Positions 43,645 through 57,501 of a stretch of DNA of 64,000 nucleotides are shown piece after piece. The notes under the pieces were generated by a model that did no database searches, was not told where the DNA came from, and saw nothing but the letters and a program-made list of their open reading frames with translations. Position 1 is the first letter of the stretch. Every line of letters begins with the position of its first letter. This stretch comes from Citrobacter youngae ATCC 29220 (GTDB lineage Bacteria; Pseudomonadota; Gammaproteobacteria; Enterobacterales; Enterobacteriaceae). The position numbers were made by a program, and so were the translations under genes. Location of the stretch: assembly GCF_000155975.1 (NCBI RefSeq), contig NZ_GG730300.1, positions 288,159-352,158 on the forward strand. The letters run 5' to 3'.

Positions 43645-44385
43645 ATGCTAGAACATGTATGCCAGCTTGCACGGAACGCGGGCGATGCCATTATGCAGGT
43701 CTACGATGGAATCAAACCGATGGAGATTGCCAGCAAGCAGGACGATTCTCCGGTCACGGCGGCGGATATTGCCGCGCACACGGTGATCCTCGAAGGGTTA
43801 CAGGCGCTGACGCCGGATATTCCGGTTCTCTCTGAAGAAGCGCCTCCAGGCTGGGATGTTCGCCAGCACTGGCAGCGCTACTGGCTGGTCGACCCGCTGG
43901 ACGGTACCAAAGAGTTTATTAAACGTAACGGTGAATTTACCGTCAATATTGCGCTGATTGAGAAGGGAAAGCCGATACTTGGCGTGGTTTACGCGCCGGT
44001 GATGAAGGTGATGTACAGCGCGGCAGAAGGTAAAGCGTGGAAAGAAGAGTGCGGCGTGCGCAAACAAATCCAGGTACGTGACGCGCGTCCACCGCTGGTA
44101 GTGATTAGCCGCTCGCATGCTGACAATGAGTTAAAAGAGTATCTGCAACAACTGGGCGAGCATCAGACGACGTCGATTGGCTCGTCGTTGAAGTTCTGTC
44201 TGGTGGCGGAAGGCCACGCGCAGCTGTATCCACGTTTTGGGCCAACTAACGTCTGGGACACCGCAGCCGGCCACGCCGTAGCCGCCGCAGCCGGAGCGCA
44301 CGTTCACGACTGGCAGGGGAAAACGCTGGACTACACTCCCCGTGAATCGTTCCTCAATCCCGGCTTCCGCGTCTCTATTTACTAA
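43645..44385 (+). CDS. cysQ: CysQ, 3'(2'),5'-bisphosphate nucleotidase
   Basis: 246 residues, inositol-monophosphatase superfamily. Metal-binding motifs SEEAPPGW (about 64) and [16 protein letters not shown] (about 83), plus [15 protein letters not shown] (about 200). Hydrolyses PAP from sulfate assimilation to AMP. The TAA is followed immediately by a remnant of the ytfJ 3' end and the inserted radical-SAM module. Confidence 0.97.
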   Translation: MLEHVCQLARNAGDAIMQVYDGIKPMEIASKQDDSPVTAADIAAHTVILEGLQALTPDIPVLSEEAPPGWDVRQHWQRYWLVDPLDGTKEFIKRNGEFTVNIALIEKGKPILGVVYAPVMKVMYSAAEGKAWKEECGVRKQIQVRDARPPLVVISRSHADNELKEYLQQLGEHQTTSIGSSLKFCLVAEGHAQLYPRFGPTNVWDTAAGHAVAAAAGAHVHDWQGKTLDYTPRESFLNPGFRVSIY

Positions 44386-44426
44386 GCAATTTGTGCAGCA
44401 GGGCAATCACCTGCTGCACCGCTTCC
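44375..44426 (-). pseudogene. ytfJ 3'-end remnant, first copy of a direct repeat
   Basis: Minus-strand reading gives [15 protein letters not shown] then TAG (44375-44377), the C-terminus of YtfJ. The plus-strand copy from 44385 is 32 bp identical and about 40 of 42 positions match 46516-46557 inside the intact ytfJ. Its last codons (LLSK) resemble the remembered E. coli YtfJ ending (LLNK) better than the intact gene (LLAQ). It overlaps the cysQ end, as expected for the original convergent junction. Confidence 0.8.
44385..44426. repeat. Direct repeat, left copy, flanking the radical-SAM module
   Basis: Begins with the exact 32-mer agcaatttgtgcagcagggc/aatcacctgctg and continues for 10 bp with two mismatches. 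The right copy is 46516-46557. The two copies enclose 2.1 kb with exactly the radical SAM and Cys-rich genes. Confidence 0.9.
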
Positions 44427-44432
44427 ATTCTT

Positions 44433-45485
44433 TCAGTCTGGCCCGGTGGCGTACTGGCAGCCAGGATCGGCGGTGAACGCGTCATGATTCACGGCCCATG
44501 CCAGACAGCGAAGGCCGCCACGACACTGTGTTTTAAAAAGACATTTACCGCATGCGGCGGGCCAGGTGAATTCGCGCAATTGCCGAAAAAGCGGGGCGTT
44601 TTGATATATTTCCGTCAGCGGTGTCTGCAGCATATTTCCCACCGCAACGGGCAAGCGACGGCAGGGATACACGTCGGCATTGGGCATGATGGTGATTAAC
44701 CCCGCTCCTGCCTGGCAGCGATAAGGCGCGGATCCATGATGCTGAAATTGTAACGCCCGCAGCATTGAGATTTCAGTCTTGCCCTGGGGTTTTAATAAAC
44801 GGTGTATAAAATTGGGACGTTCTAGTTTCTTTTTAATCTGTGCCGCGGATTGAAAGAAATCCTGTGTCTCCGCTTGATCCAGAATGTCGGGAATATTTTC
44901 GCGGCAAGGGATCAGGCGATCGAACCATAGACGGTCTACCGCATAGCGCCTGGCCAGATTTGCAACGGTGGCAAAACTGTTGATGTTTTTTTTGTGTGCC
45001 GTAAAAGACCAAAGCACACGTCGACCTTCCGCTTTTAACCGTTTTGTTGCCTCAAGTACGCGGGAGAAATTACCTGGACCGCGGATTTCGTCATGAATGA
45101 TGCTATCTCCGTCCACGCTTAACTGAATAAACGCCAGACGGATCGGGGCGATAAGTTTTAAGCGCGTCTCGGTGAGTAGCGTCCCATTCGTGAGGATGGC
45201 GATGTTCGGGCGCTGCGGATGCTCATGCAGAAAATGAAGTAATTTGATGAATTCTGGATGCGCGAAGGGTTCACCGCCGGTTAGCGTGAGTAAAAAGGGC
45301 AAGGGTGAAGACCCCGCCAACTGCTGGTGGAAATGCAATAGTTGCCCGGCTATCTCCTTGAGCTCTGCGAGCGAGTTACGTTTCCCCTTATATCCGGGTT
45401 GATAACAATGCTGGCAGCGTAAATTGCAGCTATCCGTGATGTGCCACTGGACTGTTAAATGTTGAGGACGAAAATGCGCTACCAT
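44433..45485 (-). CDS. Radical SAM/SPASM peptide-modifying enzyme
   Basis: 350 residues. Radical SAM motif CNLRCQHC with Cys20, Cys24 and Cys27 binding the SAM [4Fe-4S] cluster; LTGGEPF at 68-74. C-terminal SPASM cysteines at 257, 275, 312, 315, 321, 327 and 343 would bind auxiliary clusters, as in sactipeptide and thioether-forming maturases. No N-terminal peptide-recognition (RRE) domain is present, since the Cys motif begins at residue 20. Starts 6 bp after the Cys-tailed membrane protein, so the two are cotranscribed. Exact reaction unknown. Its stop is 7 bp from the left direct repeat. Confidence 0.9.
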   Translation of the reverse strand: MVAHFRPQHLTVQWHITDSCNLRCQHCYQPGYKGKRNSLAELKEIAGQLLHFHQQLAGSSPLPFLLTLTGGEPFAHPEFIKLLHFLHEHPQRPNIAILTNGTLLTETRLKLIAPIRLAFIQLSVDGDSIIHDEIRGPGNFSRVLEATKRLKAEGRRVLWSFTAHKKNINSFATVANLARRYAVDRLWFDRLIPCRENIPDILDQAETQDFFQSAAQIKKKLERPNFIHRLLKPQGKTEISMLRALQFQHHGSAPYRCQAGAGLITIMPNADVYPCRRLPVAVGNMLQTPLTEIYQNAPLFRQLREFTWPAACGKCLFKTQCRGGLRCLAWAVNHDAFTADPGCQYATGPD

Positions 45486-45491
45486 TTTTGA

Positions 45492-46388
45492 TTAATCACC
45501 GCCGCATCCGCCACATCCACTTCCTCCGCAGCTACTTCCACTACAACTGCTGCCACCACAGCTACTTCCGCCACAGCTACTTCCACTGCTATCGCTGCTG
45601 TCATGAAAGCTGTTGTTACCATAATCTGAAGCCGCAGCCTGCGTGGCATAAAGACCCGCGACAGCGGCACCACCGGTAAGCACTTTGCTCAACCATGCCT
45701 GCTGCAGATTCTTGTTTGTGACGTTTAATAACGTGTCATGATAAAGCCGAATGTACTTTTGTCCGCAGGGGGTGAGAGTGACTGCATTCATATTGATTCT
45801 GCTGGCAAATACGACAGGGACAACAACAAATATGGTTAAGGTGAGATAAGCGATGTTAGTGTGTCCTGTATTGATGGCAATTATGAGTTTATATAAACCA
45901 AGCGCCATTATTGATAACAAACATCGCCGGTGTTGCTTTACAATTTTACGTTTGTCAGCGTCGTTATAAATCAAATACATCCTTTCTGCTTTTTTCTGAT
46001 GCTCTTCATATTTGTTCGTAAAAATTTTGCTTATCCCAGACACGGTATTTGGCTTCCTGAAATAGTCAAGGATGAGCCTTTCATAGAGTGTGGTATTCGC
46101 TTTTTTCTTTTTAGATATTTGATAATACTGGTTATTTTTATTGGTGATGTAGCCTTCATCAAGCAGAGGCCCCATCACCATGTTGGTGATCCCCATTGTG
46201 GGATCTTTTAGCCATGCGATAAAAAAAGGGTCTTCATTGACATTTAATGATTCGGATTGTCTTTTATGTAATTTTTTCTTATATAAAATAAGTAAATACC
46301 GCGAGGTTATGATTATTGTGTAATAGAAAAGTAAAAAGTGACCGCCGCTGAGTGAAATAATTGGGTTGTCTACCAGACCCCATGCCAT
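45492..46388 (-). CDS. TIGR04222-like membrane protein with Gly/Ser/Cys-rich C-terminal tail
   Basis: 298 residues. Membrane helices about 15-36, 155-172 and 179-195, with a possible fourth at about 235-251. The N-terminal NPIISLSGGHFLLFYY block resembles the TIGR04222 family as I remember it. The C-terminus (266-298) is low complexity: Cys272, 277, 282, 287 and 292 at five-residue spacing, then Cys295, in GSSCG-type units, ending GGD. AT-richer than neighbours. Proposed substrate of the adjacent radical SAM enzyme; that is inference. The start has AAAGGA about 10 nt upstream. Confidence 0.85.
   Translation of the reverse strand: MAWGLVDNPIISLSGGHFLLFYYTIIITSRYLLILYKKKLHKRQSESLNVNEDPFFIAWLKDPTMGITNMVMGPLLDEGYITNKNNQYYQISKKKKANTTLYERLILDYFRKPNTVSGISKIFTNKYEEHQKKAERMYLIYNDADKRKIVKQHRRCLLSIMALGLYKLIIAINTGHTNIAYLTLTIFVVVPVVFASRINMNAVTLTPCGQKYIRLYHDTLLNVTNKNLQQAWLSKVLTGGAAVAGLYATQAAASDYGNNSFHDSSDSSGSSCGGSSCGGSSCSGSSCGGSGCGGCGGD
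45495..45593 (-). repeat. Cys/Gly/Ser repeat tail coding region
   Basis: Codons for the C-terminal 33 residues; about five imperfect 15-bp units of the type GGA AGT AGC TGT GGC. Codons vary between units, which argues for selection on the peptide rather than recent slippage. Confidence 0.8.
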
Positions 46389-46505
46389 GGTGATGAATCC
46401 TTTGATAAGTTTAATTCTGCTGGACAGGGTTATATCACGCGATTTCTTTCCCCACCAGTATCAGGAGGGGAAAGCGGAATAAAGGACAATAGGTACGAAA
46501 TGTAT
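46389..46505 (-). promoter_or_regulatory. Upstream region of the Cys-tailed membrane protein
   Basis: 117-bp AT-rich gap between ytfJ and the module, the only place for a dedicated promoter on the minus strand. I could not assign -35/-10 boxes confidently. Read-through from ytfJ is also possible because both lie on the minus strand and no terminator hairpin is evident. Confidence 0.4.
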
Positions 46506-47063
46506 TTATTGCGCGAGCAATTTGTGCAGCAGGGCAATCACCTGCTGTACCTCTTCCTGCGTTAATGCCCCATCTTTTGCCCACTGGACGCGCCCGTCCT
46601 TGTCGAGTACGGCGATCGCGGAGCTCTCTTCATCCAACTGCCAGGCTTTGCGCGCAATGCCGTTGCTGTCGACGATAAATTGTGACCACGGATAGAGCTT
46701 CTTATTGCTCTCCAGGCTGCTGCGCACAAACATACCGGAGCCGGGAATGGCGTCATCCGTGTTGACGATAGTGGTGGTCTGGTATTTGTCGTGCGGCAGT
46801 TTCGCCGCTTTGATGGCTTCAATCAGGTTCGCATTTTTCTCTTTCGCGGAGGTGCGTCCGGCGATGTGCTGCACAATACGGACTTTGCCTGGCAGTTGCG
46901 CGCTATTCCAGCTTTTGTAGCTAAACTTATCGTTATCGAGAATCAGCTCGCCGCGATCGGCGATCCCCACCGGCGGCACGCGCTGGTTAGTTTCAAACTT
47001 ATGGGCGGAGGCAATCATCGGCAGCAGCAGGCACGACAGCGCCAGCAGTTTTTGTAAGGTCAT
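46506..47063 (-). CDS. ytfJ: YtfJ, periplasmic thioredoxin-like protein
   Basis: 185 residues. Signal peptide about 1-20 (LALSCLLLPMIASAHK), then a thioredoxin-fold domain (PF09695 family, YtfJ) without a CXXC motif. The block NTDDAIPGSGMFVRSSLE and the end VQWAKDGALTQEEVQQV are conserved. Function is unknown. The last 14 codons are duplicated beyond the inserted module at 44375-44426. Its ending, LLAQ, may have been supplied by the incoming DNA. Confidence 0.92.
   Translation of the reverse strand: MTLQKLLALSCLLLPMIASAHKFETNQRVPPVGIADRGELILDNDKFSYKSWNSAQLPGKVRIVQHIAGRTSAKEKNANLIEAIKAAKLPHDKYQTTTIVNTDDAIPGSGMFVRSSLESNKKLYPWSQFIVDSNGIARKAWQLDEESSAIAVLDKDGRVQWAKDGALTQEEVQQVIALLHKLLAQ
46516..46557. 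repeat. Direct repeat, right copy, inside ytfJ 3' end
   Basis: Partner of 44385-44426; the first 32 bp are identical. It lies in the coding end of the intact ytfJ. Confidence 0.9.
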
Positions 47064-47390
47064 AGGTTTTCCTTCTTTCTTTATTTTGCAGGTGATCCGA
47101 CCACTTGGGCCTGGAATTTAATCATATGTGCGATTGATGCTTTTTCCCGCAAGCGCGATGCCAGTTTGCGGACGGGCGCACAAATCCTGCGAAAATCGAA
47201 GGCTTATACTGAAGACAGCGAAGCGTTGAAAAGATAATTCTGAATAATTGTAACTTGAAGGTAAATAAACTTATACGCGCTGGAAACATCAACGAGATAG
47301 TCTATAGTCATAGGGCATTAAAATTTGCGCCTGAGGATTGTCGGACCGATTGTGGTACCGCAAAGGCGTAATGCTCAGCAGGAGACAACA
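47064..47390. promoter_or_regulatory. Divergent ytfJ/ytfK regulatory region
   Basis: 327 bp with no credible gene; the frame upstream of ytfK is open back to 47325 but has no start with a good ribosome site. A likely -10 box TATAGT lies at 47303-47308 toward ytfK. E. coli ytfK is induced by phosphate starvation through PhoB; I could not confirm a Pho box by eye. Confidence 0.5.
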
Positions 47391-47597
47391 ATGAAAATTT
47401 TCCAACGATACAACCCGCTGCAGGTGGCGAAGTACGTGAAGATCCTGTTTCGTGGACGGTTATATATCAAGGATGTAGGTGCTTTTGAATTTGATAAGGG
47501 TAAGATTCTTATCCCAAAAGTGAAGGACAAGCTGCATTTTTCCGTGATGTCCGAAGTTAACCGTCAGGTCTTGCGTCTGCAAACTGAGATGGCTTGA
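47391..47597 (+). CDS. ytfK: YtfK, small SpoT-stimulating protein
   Basis: 68 residues from [17 protein letters not shown] at 47391, behind AGGAGAC. The upstream extension is not family-like. In E. coli YtfK binds SpoT and shifts it toward (p)ppGpp synthesis under phosphate or fatty-acid starvation. Conserved [19 protein letters not shown] is intact. Confidence 0.95.
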   Translation: MKIFQRYNPLQVAKYVKILFRGRLYIKDVGAFEFDKGKILIPKVKDKLHFSVMSEVNRQVLRLQTEMA

Positions 47598-47618
47598 TCA
47601 AAGTGCTATGCGGTAGTT

Positions 47619-47648
47619 AAAAAAAACGGCTCCAGGATGGGAGCCGTT
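47619..47648 (-). terminator. Terminator of ytfL
   Basis: Stem AACGGCTCC (47625-47633) with GGAGCCGTT (47640-47648), followed on the minus strand by a T run (plus-strand A run from 47619). Located between convergent ytfK and ytfL. Confidence 0.88.
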
Positions 47649-47665
47649 GATGTTTCTGCAAGGTG

Positions 47666-49006
47666 CTAAGACGCCTTCGCCTCTTCCTTCGCATCCGGCA
47701 GTTTCGGTACCAGAACGGTAGGTTTACTGTCCAGACGCGTGACCAGCAGCTGATCGATCTTGTAGTTATCGATATCCACCACTTCAAATTTGTAGCCTGA
47801 ATACTTCACCGAGTCGGTACGCTTCGGGATCTTACGCAGCATGAACATCATAAAGCCGCCGATGGTTTCATAGTTGCCGGACTGCGGGAACTCGTCGATA
47901 TCCAGCACGCGCATGACGTCATCAATCGGCGTACCGCCGTCGACTAGCCATGAGTTTTCATCACGCGCCACGATCTGCTCTTCCAGACCCTGACCGACTA
48001 AATCGCCCATCAGCGTCGTCATCACGTCGTTGAGGGTAATAATCCCCACCACCAGTGCGTACTCGTTCATGATGACGGCAAAATCTTCGCCTGCGGTTTT
48101 GAAGCTTTCCAGCGCTTCAGAGAGCGTCAGCGTATCCGGGACGATCAGCGTATTGCGGATCTGTACGCCGCTGTTCAACGCCATGCTCTGGTTGGCCAGC
48201 ACGCGGTTGAGGAGATCCTTTGAATCGACATAGCCGATAATGTGGTCGATATCTTCGTTACATACCAGGAACTTGGAGTGCGGATGTTCCGCCACTTTGT
48301 TCTTCAGACTCTGCTCGTCTTCGTGCAGATCGAACCAGATAATGTTCTCGCGCGAGGTCATCGAAGACGGTACGGTACGGGATTCCAGTTCGAACACATT
48401 TTCAATCAGCTCATGTTCCTGCTTGCGCAGCACACCCGCCAGCGCACCGGCTTCGACCACGGCGTAAATGTCATCTGACGTGATGTCGTCTTTACGCACC
48501 ATTGGGATCTTAAACAGACGGAAAATGTTGTTTGCCAGACCGTTAAAGAACCACACCAGCGGGCGGAAGACCAGCAGGCAGAAGCGCATCGGGTTGATGA
48601 TACGCAAAGCCACAGCTTCTGGCGCAATCATACCGATGCGTTTCGGGGTTAAATCCGCGAACAGGATGAACAGGCCAGTCACCAGCGAGAACGACAGAAT
48701 AAAGCTTAACTGTTCGGACAGCTCAGGAGCGAAGTACTTTGAGAAAAGGCTGTAAAACGCCGGGGAAAAAGCCGCATCACCAACGATACCGCCGAGAATG
48801 GCGACCGCGTTAAGGCCAATCTGCACCACGGTAAAAAACATGCCGGGGTTTTCCTGCATCTTCAAAACACGTTGTGCGTTCACGTTGCCTTCATCGGCAA
48901 GCAGCTTAAGTTTTATTTTGCGTGATGCGGCAAGCGAGATCTCGGATATCGAGAAAAACGCACTCACGGCGATCAGGCAGAGAATGACTAAAATACTGTT
49001 TAACAT
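47666..49006 (-). CDS. ytfL: YtfL (PaeA), CNNM-domain polyamine exporter
   Basis: 446 residues. N-terminal CNNM/DUF21 membrane domain with four helices (about 1-190), two CBS domains (about 215-335) and a C-terminal CorC/HlyC domain (about 350-430). E. coli PaeA protects stationary cells from cadaverine and putrescine. Motif FFSISEISLAASRKIKL at the first helix is typical of DUF21. Confidence 0.95.
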   Translation of the reverse strand: MLNSILVILCLIAVSAFFSISEISLAASRKIKLKLLADEGNVNAQRVLKMQENPGMFFTVVQIGLNAVAILGGIVGDAAFSPAFYSLFSKYFAPELSEQLSFILSFSLVTGLFILFADLTPKRIGMIAPEAVALRIINPMRFCLLVFRPLVWFFNGLANNIFRLFKIPMVRKDDITSDDIYAVVEAGALAGVLRKQEHELIENVFELESRTVPSSMTSRENIIWFDLHEDEQSLKNKVAEHPHSKFLVCNEDIDHIIGYVDSKDLLNRVLANQSMALNSGVQIRNTLIVPDTLTLSEALESFKTAGEDFAVIMNEYALVVGIITLNDVMTTLMGDLVGQGLEEQIVARDENSWLVDGGTPIDDVMRVLDIDEFPQSGNYETIGGFMMFMLRKIPKRTDSVKYSGYKFEVVDIDNYKIDQLLVTRLDSKPTVLVPKLPDAKEEAKAS

Positions 49007-49157
49007 ATCTTATCCGGCCGTTAGGGCCAGATCCTCGGAAGGGAGAAGTTGATAAATCCGTGTGAAATACACATTGAAAACCGGCTCGTGGAGTTGAGCC
49101 GGTAAATTCAGCAGCTAGTATAGCGTAAGGTACTGTAACGTCGCCAGAGGGGGAAAT

Positions 49158-49796
49158 TTATCCTTGCGGGGGCAAACACACGCCAATCCCGCCAATTCCA
49201 CAGTATCCGTAAGGATTTTTGTGCAGATATTGTTGGTGATCGTCCTCGGCATAGTAGAACGGGGTTGCCGTACTGATTTCCGTTGTAATGGTGCGCTCGT
49301 CGCCTGCGGCGGTCATTGCTGCCTGAAAACGCTCAAGGCTGGCCTGTGCCGCGGCGGTTTGCTCCGGCGTTAACGGGTAAATGGCGGAACGATACTGCGT
49401 ACCCTGGTCGTTCCCCTGACGCATGCCTTGCGCTGGGTCGTGATTTTCCCAGAACACCTGCAGCAGTTGCTCGTAGCTGATAACATGCGGGTCATAGACG
49501 ACGCGTACCGCTTCGGCATGCCCGGTATCGCCAGAACAGACTTCCCGATAGGTTGGGTTAGGAGTATAGCCGCCGGTGTAGCCAGCCGCCGTGCTGTATA
49601 CCCCGGGTAATGACCAGAATAAACGCTCAACGCCCCAGAAACATCCCATGGCGAAAAGGGCTATCTCCATACCGTCGGGCACGTTGGTCATCGAATGTTG
49701 ATTAACCGCATGCAGCGTTGCCACTGGCATCGGGGTATTGCGTCCAGGTAGCGCATCTGCTTGAGTAACGAGATGCTTTCTATCAAATAAACTCAT
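49158..49796 (-). CDS. msrA: MsrA, peptide-methionine (S)-S-oxide reductase
   Basis: 212 residues from [15 protein letters not shown] at 49796; the longer frame is not family-like. Active-site motif [13 protein letters not shown] holds the catalytic Cys (about residue 52). C-terminal recycling cysteines are in [15 protein letters not shown]. Reduces methionine-S-sulfoxide, using thioredoxin. Divergent from tamA. Confidence 0.97.
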   Translation of the reverse strand: MSLFDRKHLVTQADALPGRNTPMPVATLHAVNQHSMTNVPDGMEIALFAMGCFWGVERLFWSLPGVYSTAAGYTGGYTPNPTYREVCSGDTGHAEAVRVVYDPHVISYEQLLQVFWENHDPAQGMRQGNDQGTQYRSAIYPLTPEQTAAAQASLERFQAAMTAAGDERTITTEISTATPFYYAEDDHQQYLHKNPYGYCGIGGIGVCLPPQG

Positions 49797-49936
49797 GGCC
49801 GTTCTCCCGAAATCAGTCATTTGGGTTAAGGTTGTAACGAGACGCGTCTTTGCCCACAATAAACGGCATGAATACGTCTAGAGTTAAACATAAGAAATAT
49901 TTGGGTTGTCGTCTGTTTTTCAACTCTTATTGTTGA

Positions 49937-55515
<5,579 letters not shown>

Positions 55516-55517
55516 CA

Positions 55518-55862
55518 ATGCGAATATTTGTCTACGGCAGTTTACGAACCAAACAAGGCAACAGCCACTGGATGACCAATGCCCTGTTGCTGGGAAATTT
55601 CAGTATCGACAACTACCAGTTGTACAGCCTGGGCCACTATCCAGGCGCCGTTCCGGGAAATGGAACAGTACACGGGGAAGTTTATCGTATTGATAACGCC
55701 ACGCTGGCAGAGCTTGACGCTCTGCGTACCCGTGGCGGTGAATACGCACGCCAGCTAATTCAAACGCCGTACGGAAGTGCATGGATGTACGTGTACCAAC
55801 GTCCGGTTGATGGCTTAACGCTGATTGAAAGCGGTAACTGGTTAGACAGAGACCAGTACTGA
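55518..55862 (+). CDS. ytfP: YtfP, gamma-glutamylcyclotransferase-fold protein
   Basis: 114 residues, AIG2/GGCT-like: YGSLRTKQGN at 4-13 forms the substrate loop, and TLAELDALRTRGGEYAR carries the conserved acidic residue. Last gene of tamA-tamB-ytfP. Physiological substrate unknown. A hairpin terminator follows. Confidence 0.94.
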   Translation: MRIFVYGSLRTKQGNSHWMTNALLLGNFSIDNYQLYSLGHYPGAVPGNGTVHGEVYRIDNATLAELDALRTRGGEYARQLIQTPYGSAWMYVYQRPVDGLTLIESGNWLDRDQY

Positions 55863-55869
55863 TATGAAC

Positions 55870-55896
55870 ACGCCACCCTCGGGTGGCGTTGTTTTA
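55870..55896 (+). terminator. Intrinsic terminator after ytfP
   Basis: Stem ACGCCACC (55870-55877) with GGTGGCGT (55882-55889), loop 4 nt, then TGTTTTAT. Confidence 0.85.
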
Positions 55897-56119
55897 TCCA
55901 ATGCCAAATGTTGTCCTGGATTATCAGGACGCATTCATCTTTTTCTTCATTGTGCTATAAGGTTTATTTAGTGAAGTACTAATTAGTAAAAGTTATTATT
56001 TTTCTTAAAACATCATTTTGTATAATTATAGAGTAATATGATCCCGCTAGCGGAAATTATTCTATTTAAGTTGCATTCTCATTCTGCAAAATAATTATCC
56101 AGGTAAGGATAGTAATGGA
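55897..56119 (+). promoter_or_regulatory. AT-rich promoter region of the Hcp-fusion toxin
   Basis: 223 bp, markedly AT-rich compared with the flanking tamB and ppa DNA, with no coding frame. It should carry the promoter of the Hcp fusion and would be a good target for H-NS silencing. AAGGA at 56105-56109 is the likely ribosome-binding site. Confidence 0.45.
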
Positions 56120-57247
56120 ATGAGTAATATTGTCTATCTTAAACTCATAAGTGAACAACAAGGCGATATTTCTGATGGGTGCGGAACAACTGATTCAGTC
56201 GGTAATCGTTGGCAACAGAACCATGTGAATGAAATATTTGTTTTTTCTCTGCTTGCAGGCGTAACAAGTACCGGTAAAGGAGCGAATCTACAGCACTTAA
56301 CATTCAATAAGCAAATAGATAAAAGCTCACCGCTATTAGTGAATGCGATTAATAACAATGAACGCCTGTTTTTGGAGTTTTGGTTTTATCGCATAAATAG
56401 ATATGGTCAATGGGAGAAGTATTATTATATTCAGCTCAGAGGTGCTTCAATATCAAGCATTCAGATGAGAGTTATAAAAGATGAGATAGATACAGAAACA
56501 ATATCTGTTGATTATGATTATATTCTCAGTAAACACCTGATAAGTAATACCGAGTTTAGCTATCTTGCTCTGCCTGCGGAGTACAATAAGCTGTTTGTTC
56601 CTGCGCCGAAACCCCAGACGCAAACCCTTAACAGCGCTGGTGTAGGTCGACTGCTGGCGGCAGGAGGGATTTATAACGGCAACATCAAGGGATTCAGAGA
56701 CACTGCAGAAAAACTGGGCGGCGATGCCGTCAAAGGCTACGATCAGATAATGAATGAGCAGACCAGGGGATTGCTGATTGCGGGGGCTTCAATAGCCGCC
56801 GGGGTTGGGGTTGGCAGACTGAGCGCTTTAAGTGAGCTGGGTGAAATATCGAAATATAGTAAGATTCCCTCACTTGAATCCCCTTATTTAAAAGGGTTTA
56901 CATCAGAAGCTGGGGCCTTACTCAATGCCAAACATGCGGTTATCGATCCGAAAAAAATAGTTTCTTATGCTCTAAATCCAGAGCATCCTGTTGGGGGAAA
57001 TAAAGCGAGAGTTTTCGAATCAGCTTTAGGTTTTAACCCATCTAATGCCGGGGTCTTAGTTTCAAGAGTTCAGCAGGGAATCATGACTAACCCTGCGGAG
57101 TTAGGGTTATATGACAGTTTCGGTCAAAGAATGTCCGTCGATATACCCATTCTCGGGGTGAACGGAGATACCGCAATAGTCCGTACAGGTTGGATGTATG
57201 AGACCGATTCGTTAGTGCCTCGTATGACAACCATCTATGTAAAATAG
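56120..57247 (+). CDS. Hcp fused to a C-terminal DUF6883-type toxin (evolved T6SS Hcp effector)
   Basis: 375 residues. Residues 1-160 match enterobacterial Hcp, the type VI secretion inner-tube ring: MSNIVYLKL, SDGCGTTDSVGN, IDKSSPLLVNAI and FYRINRYGQWEKYYYIQL. A Pro/Gln linker (161-170) leads to a helical, Gly/Ala-rich middle (about 172-240), then a DUF6883-like domain (about 265-375) with NAKHAVIDPKKIVSYAL, HPVGGNKARVFE and GWMYETD. The activity is unknown. No other T6SS gene is in the window, so it must be an orphan effector secreted by a T6SS elsewhere or by a lost one. The immunity gene follows by 11 bp. Confidence 0.88.
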   Translation: MSNIVYLKLISEQQGDISDGCGTTDSVGNRWQQNHVNEIFVFSLLAGVTSTGKGANLQHLTFNKQIDKSSPLLVNAINNNERLFLEFWFYRINRYGQWEKYYYIQLRGASISSIQMRVIKDEIDTETISVDYDYILSKHLISNTEFSYLALPAEYNKLFVPAPKPQTQTLNSAGVGRLLAAGGIYNGNIKGFRDTAEKLGGDAVKGYDQIMNEQTRGLLIAGASIAAGVGVGRLSALSELGEISKYSKIPSLESPYLKGFTSEAGALLNAKHAVIDPKKIVSYALNPEHPVGGNKARVFESALGFNPSNAGVLVSRVQQGIMTNPAELGLYDSFGQRMSVDIPILGVNGDTAIVRTGWMYETDSLVPRMTTIYVK

Positions 57248-57258
57248 TAGGTCAAAGA

Positions 57259-57462
57259 ATGATACTATCACCTTTAGACGTAGTGTTCCTGAATGTTGAT
57301 TTACCTGGCTTTGGTTTAACAAAGGGTCAGATCGGTGCCGTTATTGATGTGTACCACTCACCATCGCTAGCGTATGAGATTGAGTTTTGTGATGAAGAAG
57401 GAAAGACAATTGCATCTTTGGCTCTATTACCGGAGCAACTGACCACTGGCGGGGCAGGCTAG
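57259..57462 (+). CDS. DUF4926-type immunity protein
   Basis: 67 residues, acidic, with the DUF4926 blocks DVVFLNVDLPGFGLTKGQIGAVIDVY and EIEFCDEEGKTIASLALLPEQL. Families like this sit next to toxins of DUF6883 type. The 11-bp gap after the toxin and its small acidic nature fit an immunity protein. Binding to the toxin is inferred from synteny only. Confidence 0.83.
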   Translation: MILSPLDVVFLNVDLPGFGLTKGQIGAVIDVYHSPSLAYEIEFCDEEGKTIASLALLPEQLTTGGAG

Positions 57463-57468
57463 CGAGGC

Positions 57469-57501
57469 AAAAAAAAGACCCCCATAAAAAGAGGGGTCTT
57501 T
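57469..57501 (-). terminator. Terminator of ppa
   Basis: Stem AAAGACCCC (57474-57482) with GGGGTCTTT (57493-57501), loop 10 nt; on the minus strand it is followed by a run of eight T. On the plus strand the same hairpin lies directly after the immunity gene, so it could end both convergent units. Confidence 0.9.

Noticed and set aside
45495-45593. Short tandem repeat considered as a CRISPR-like or satellite array
   Set aside because: Units are 15 bp, contiguous, in frame and inside a gene; no spacers.
45488-45679. His/Cys/Tyr-rich plus-strand frame that looks like a metal-binding peptide
   Set aside because: It is the antisense of the Gly/Ser/Cys repeat tail; the His/Tyr richness follows from complementing those codons.
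45930-46211. 93-codon plus-strand frame antisense to the Cys-tailed membrane protein
   Set aside because: Phe/Ile-rich shadow of AT-rich coding DNA, no ribosome site and no recognisable family.
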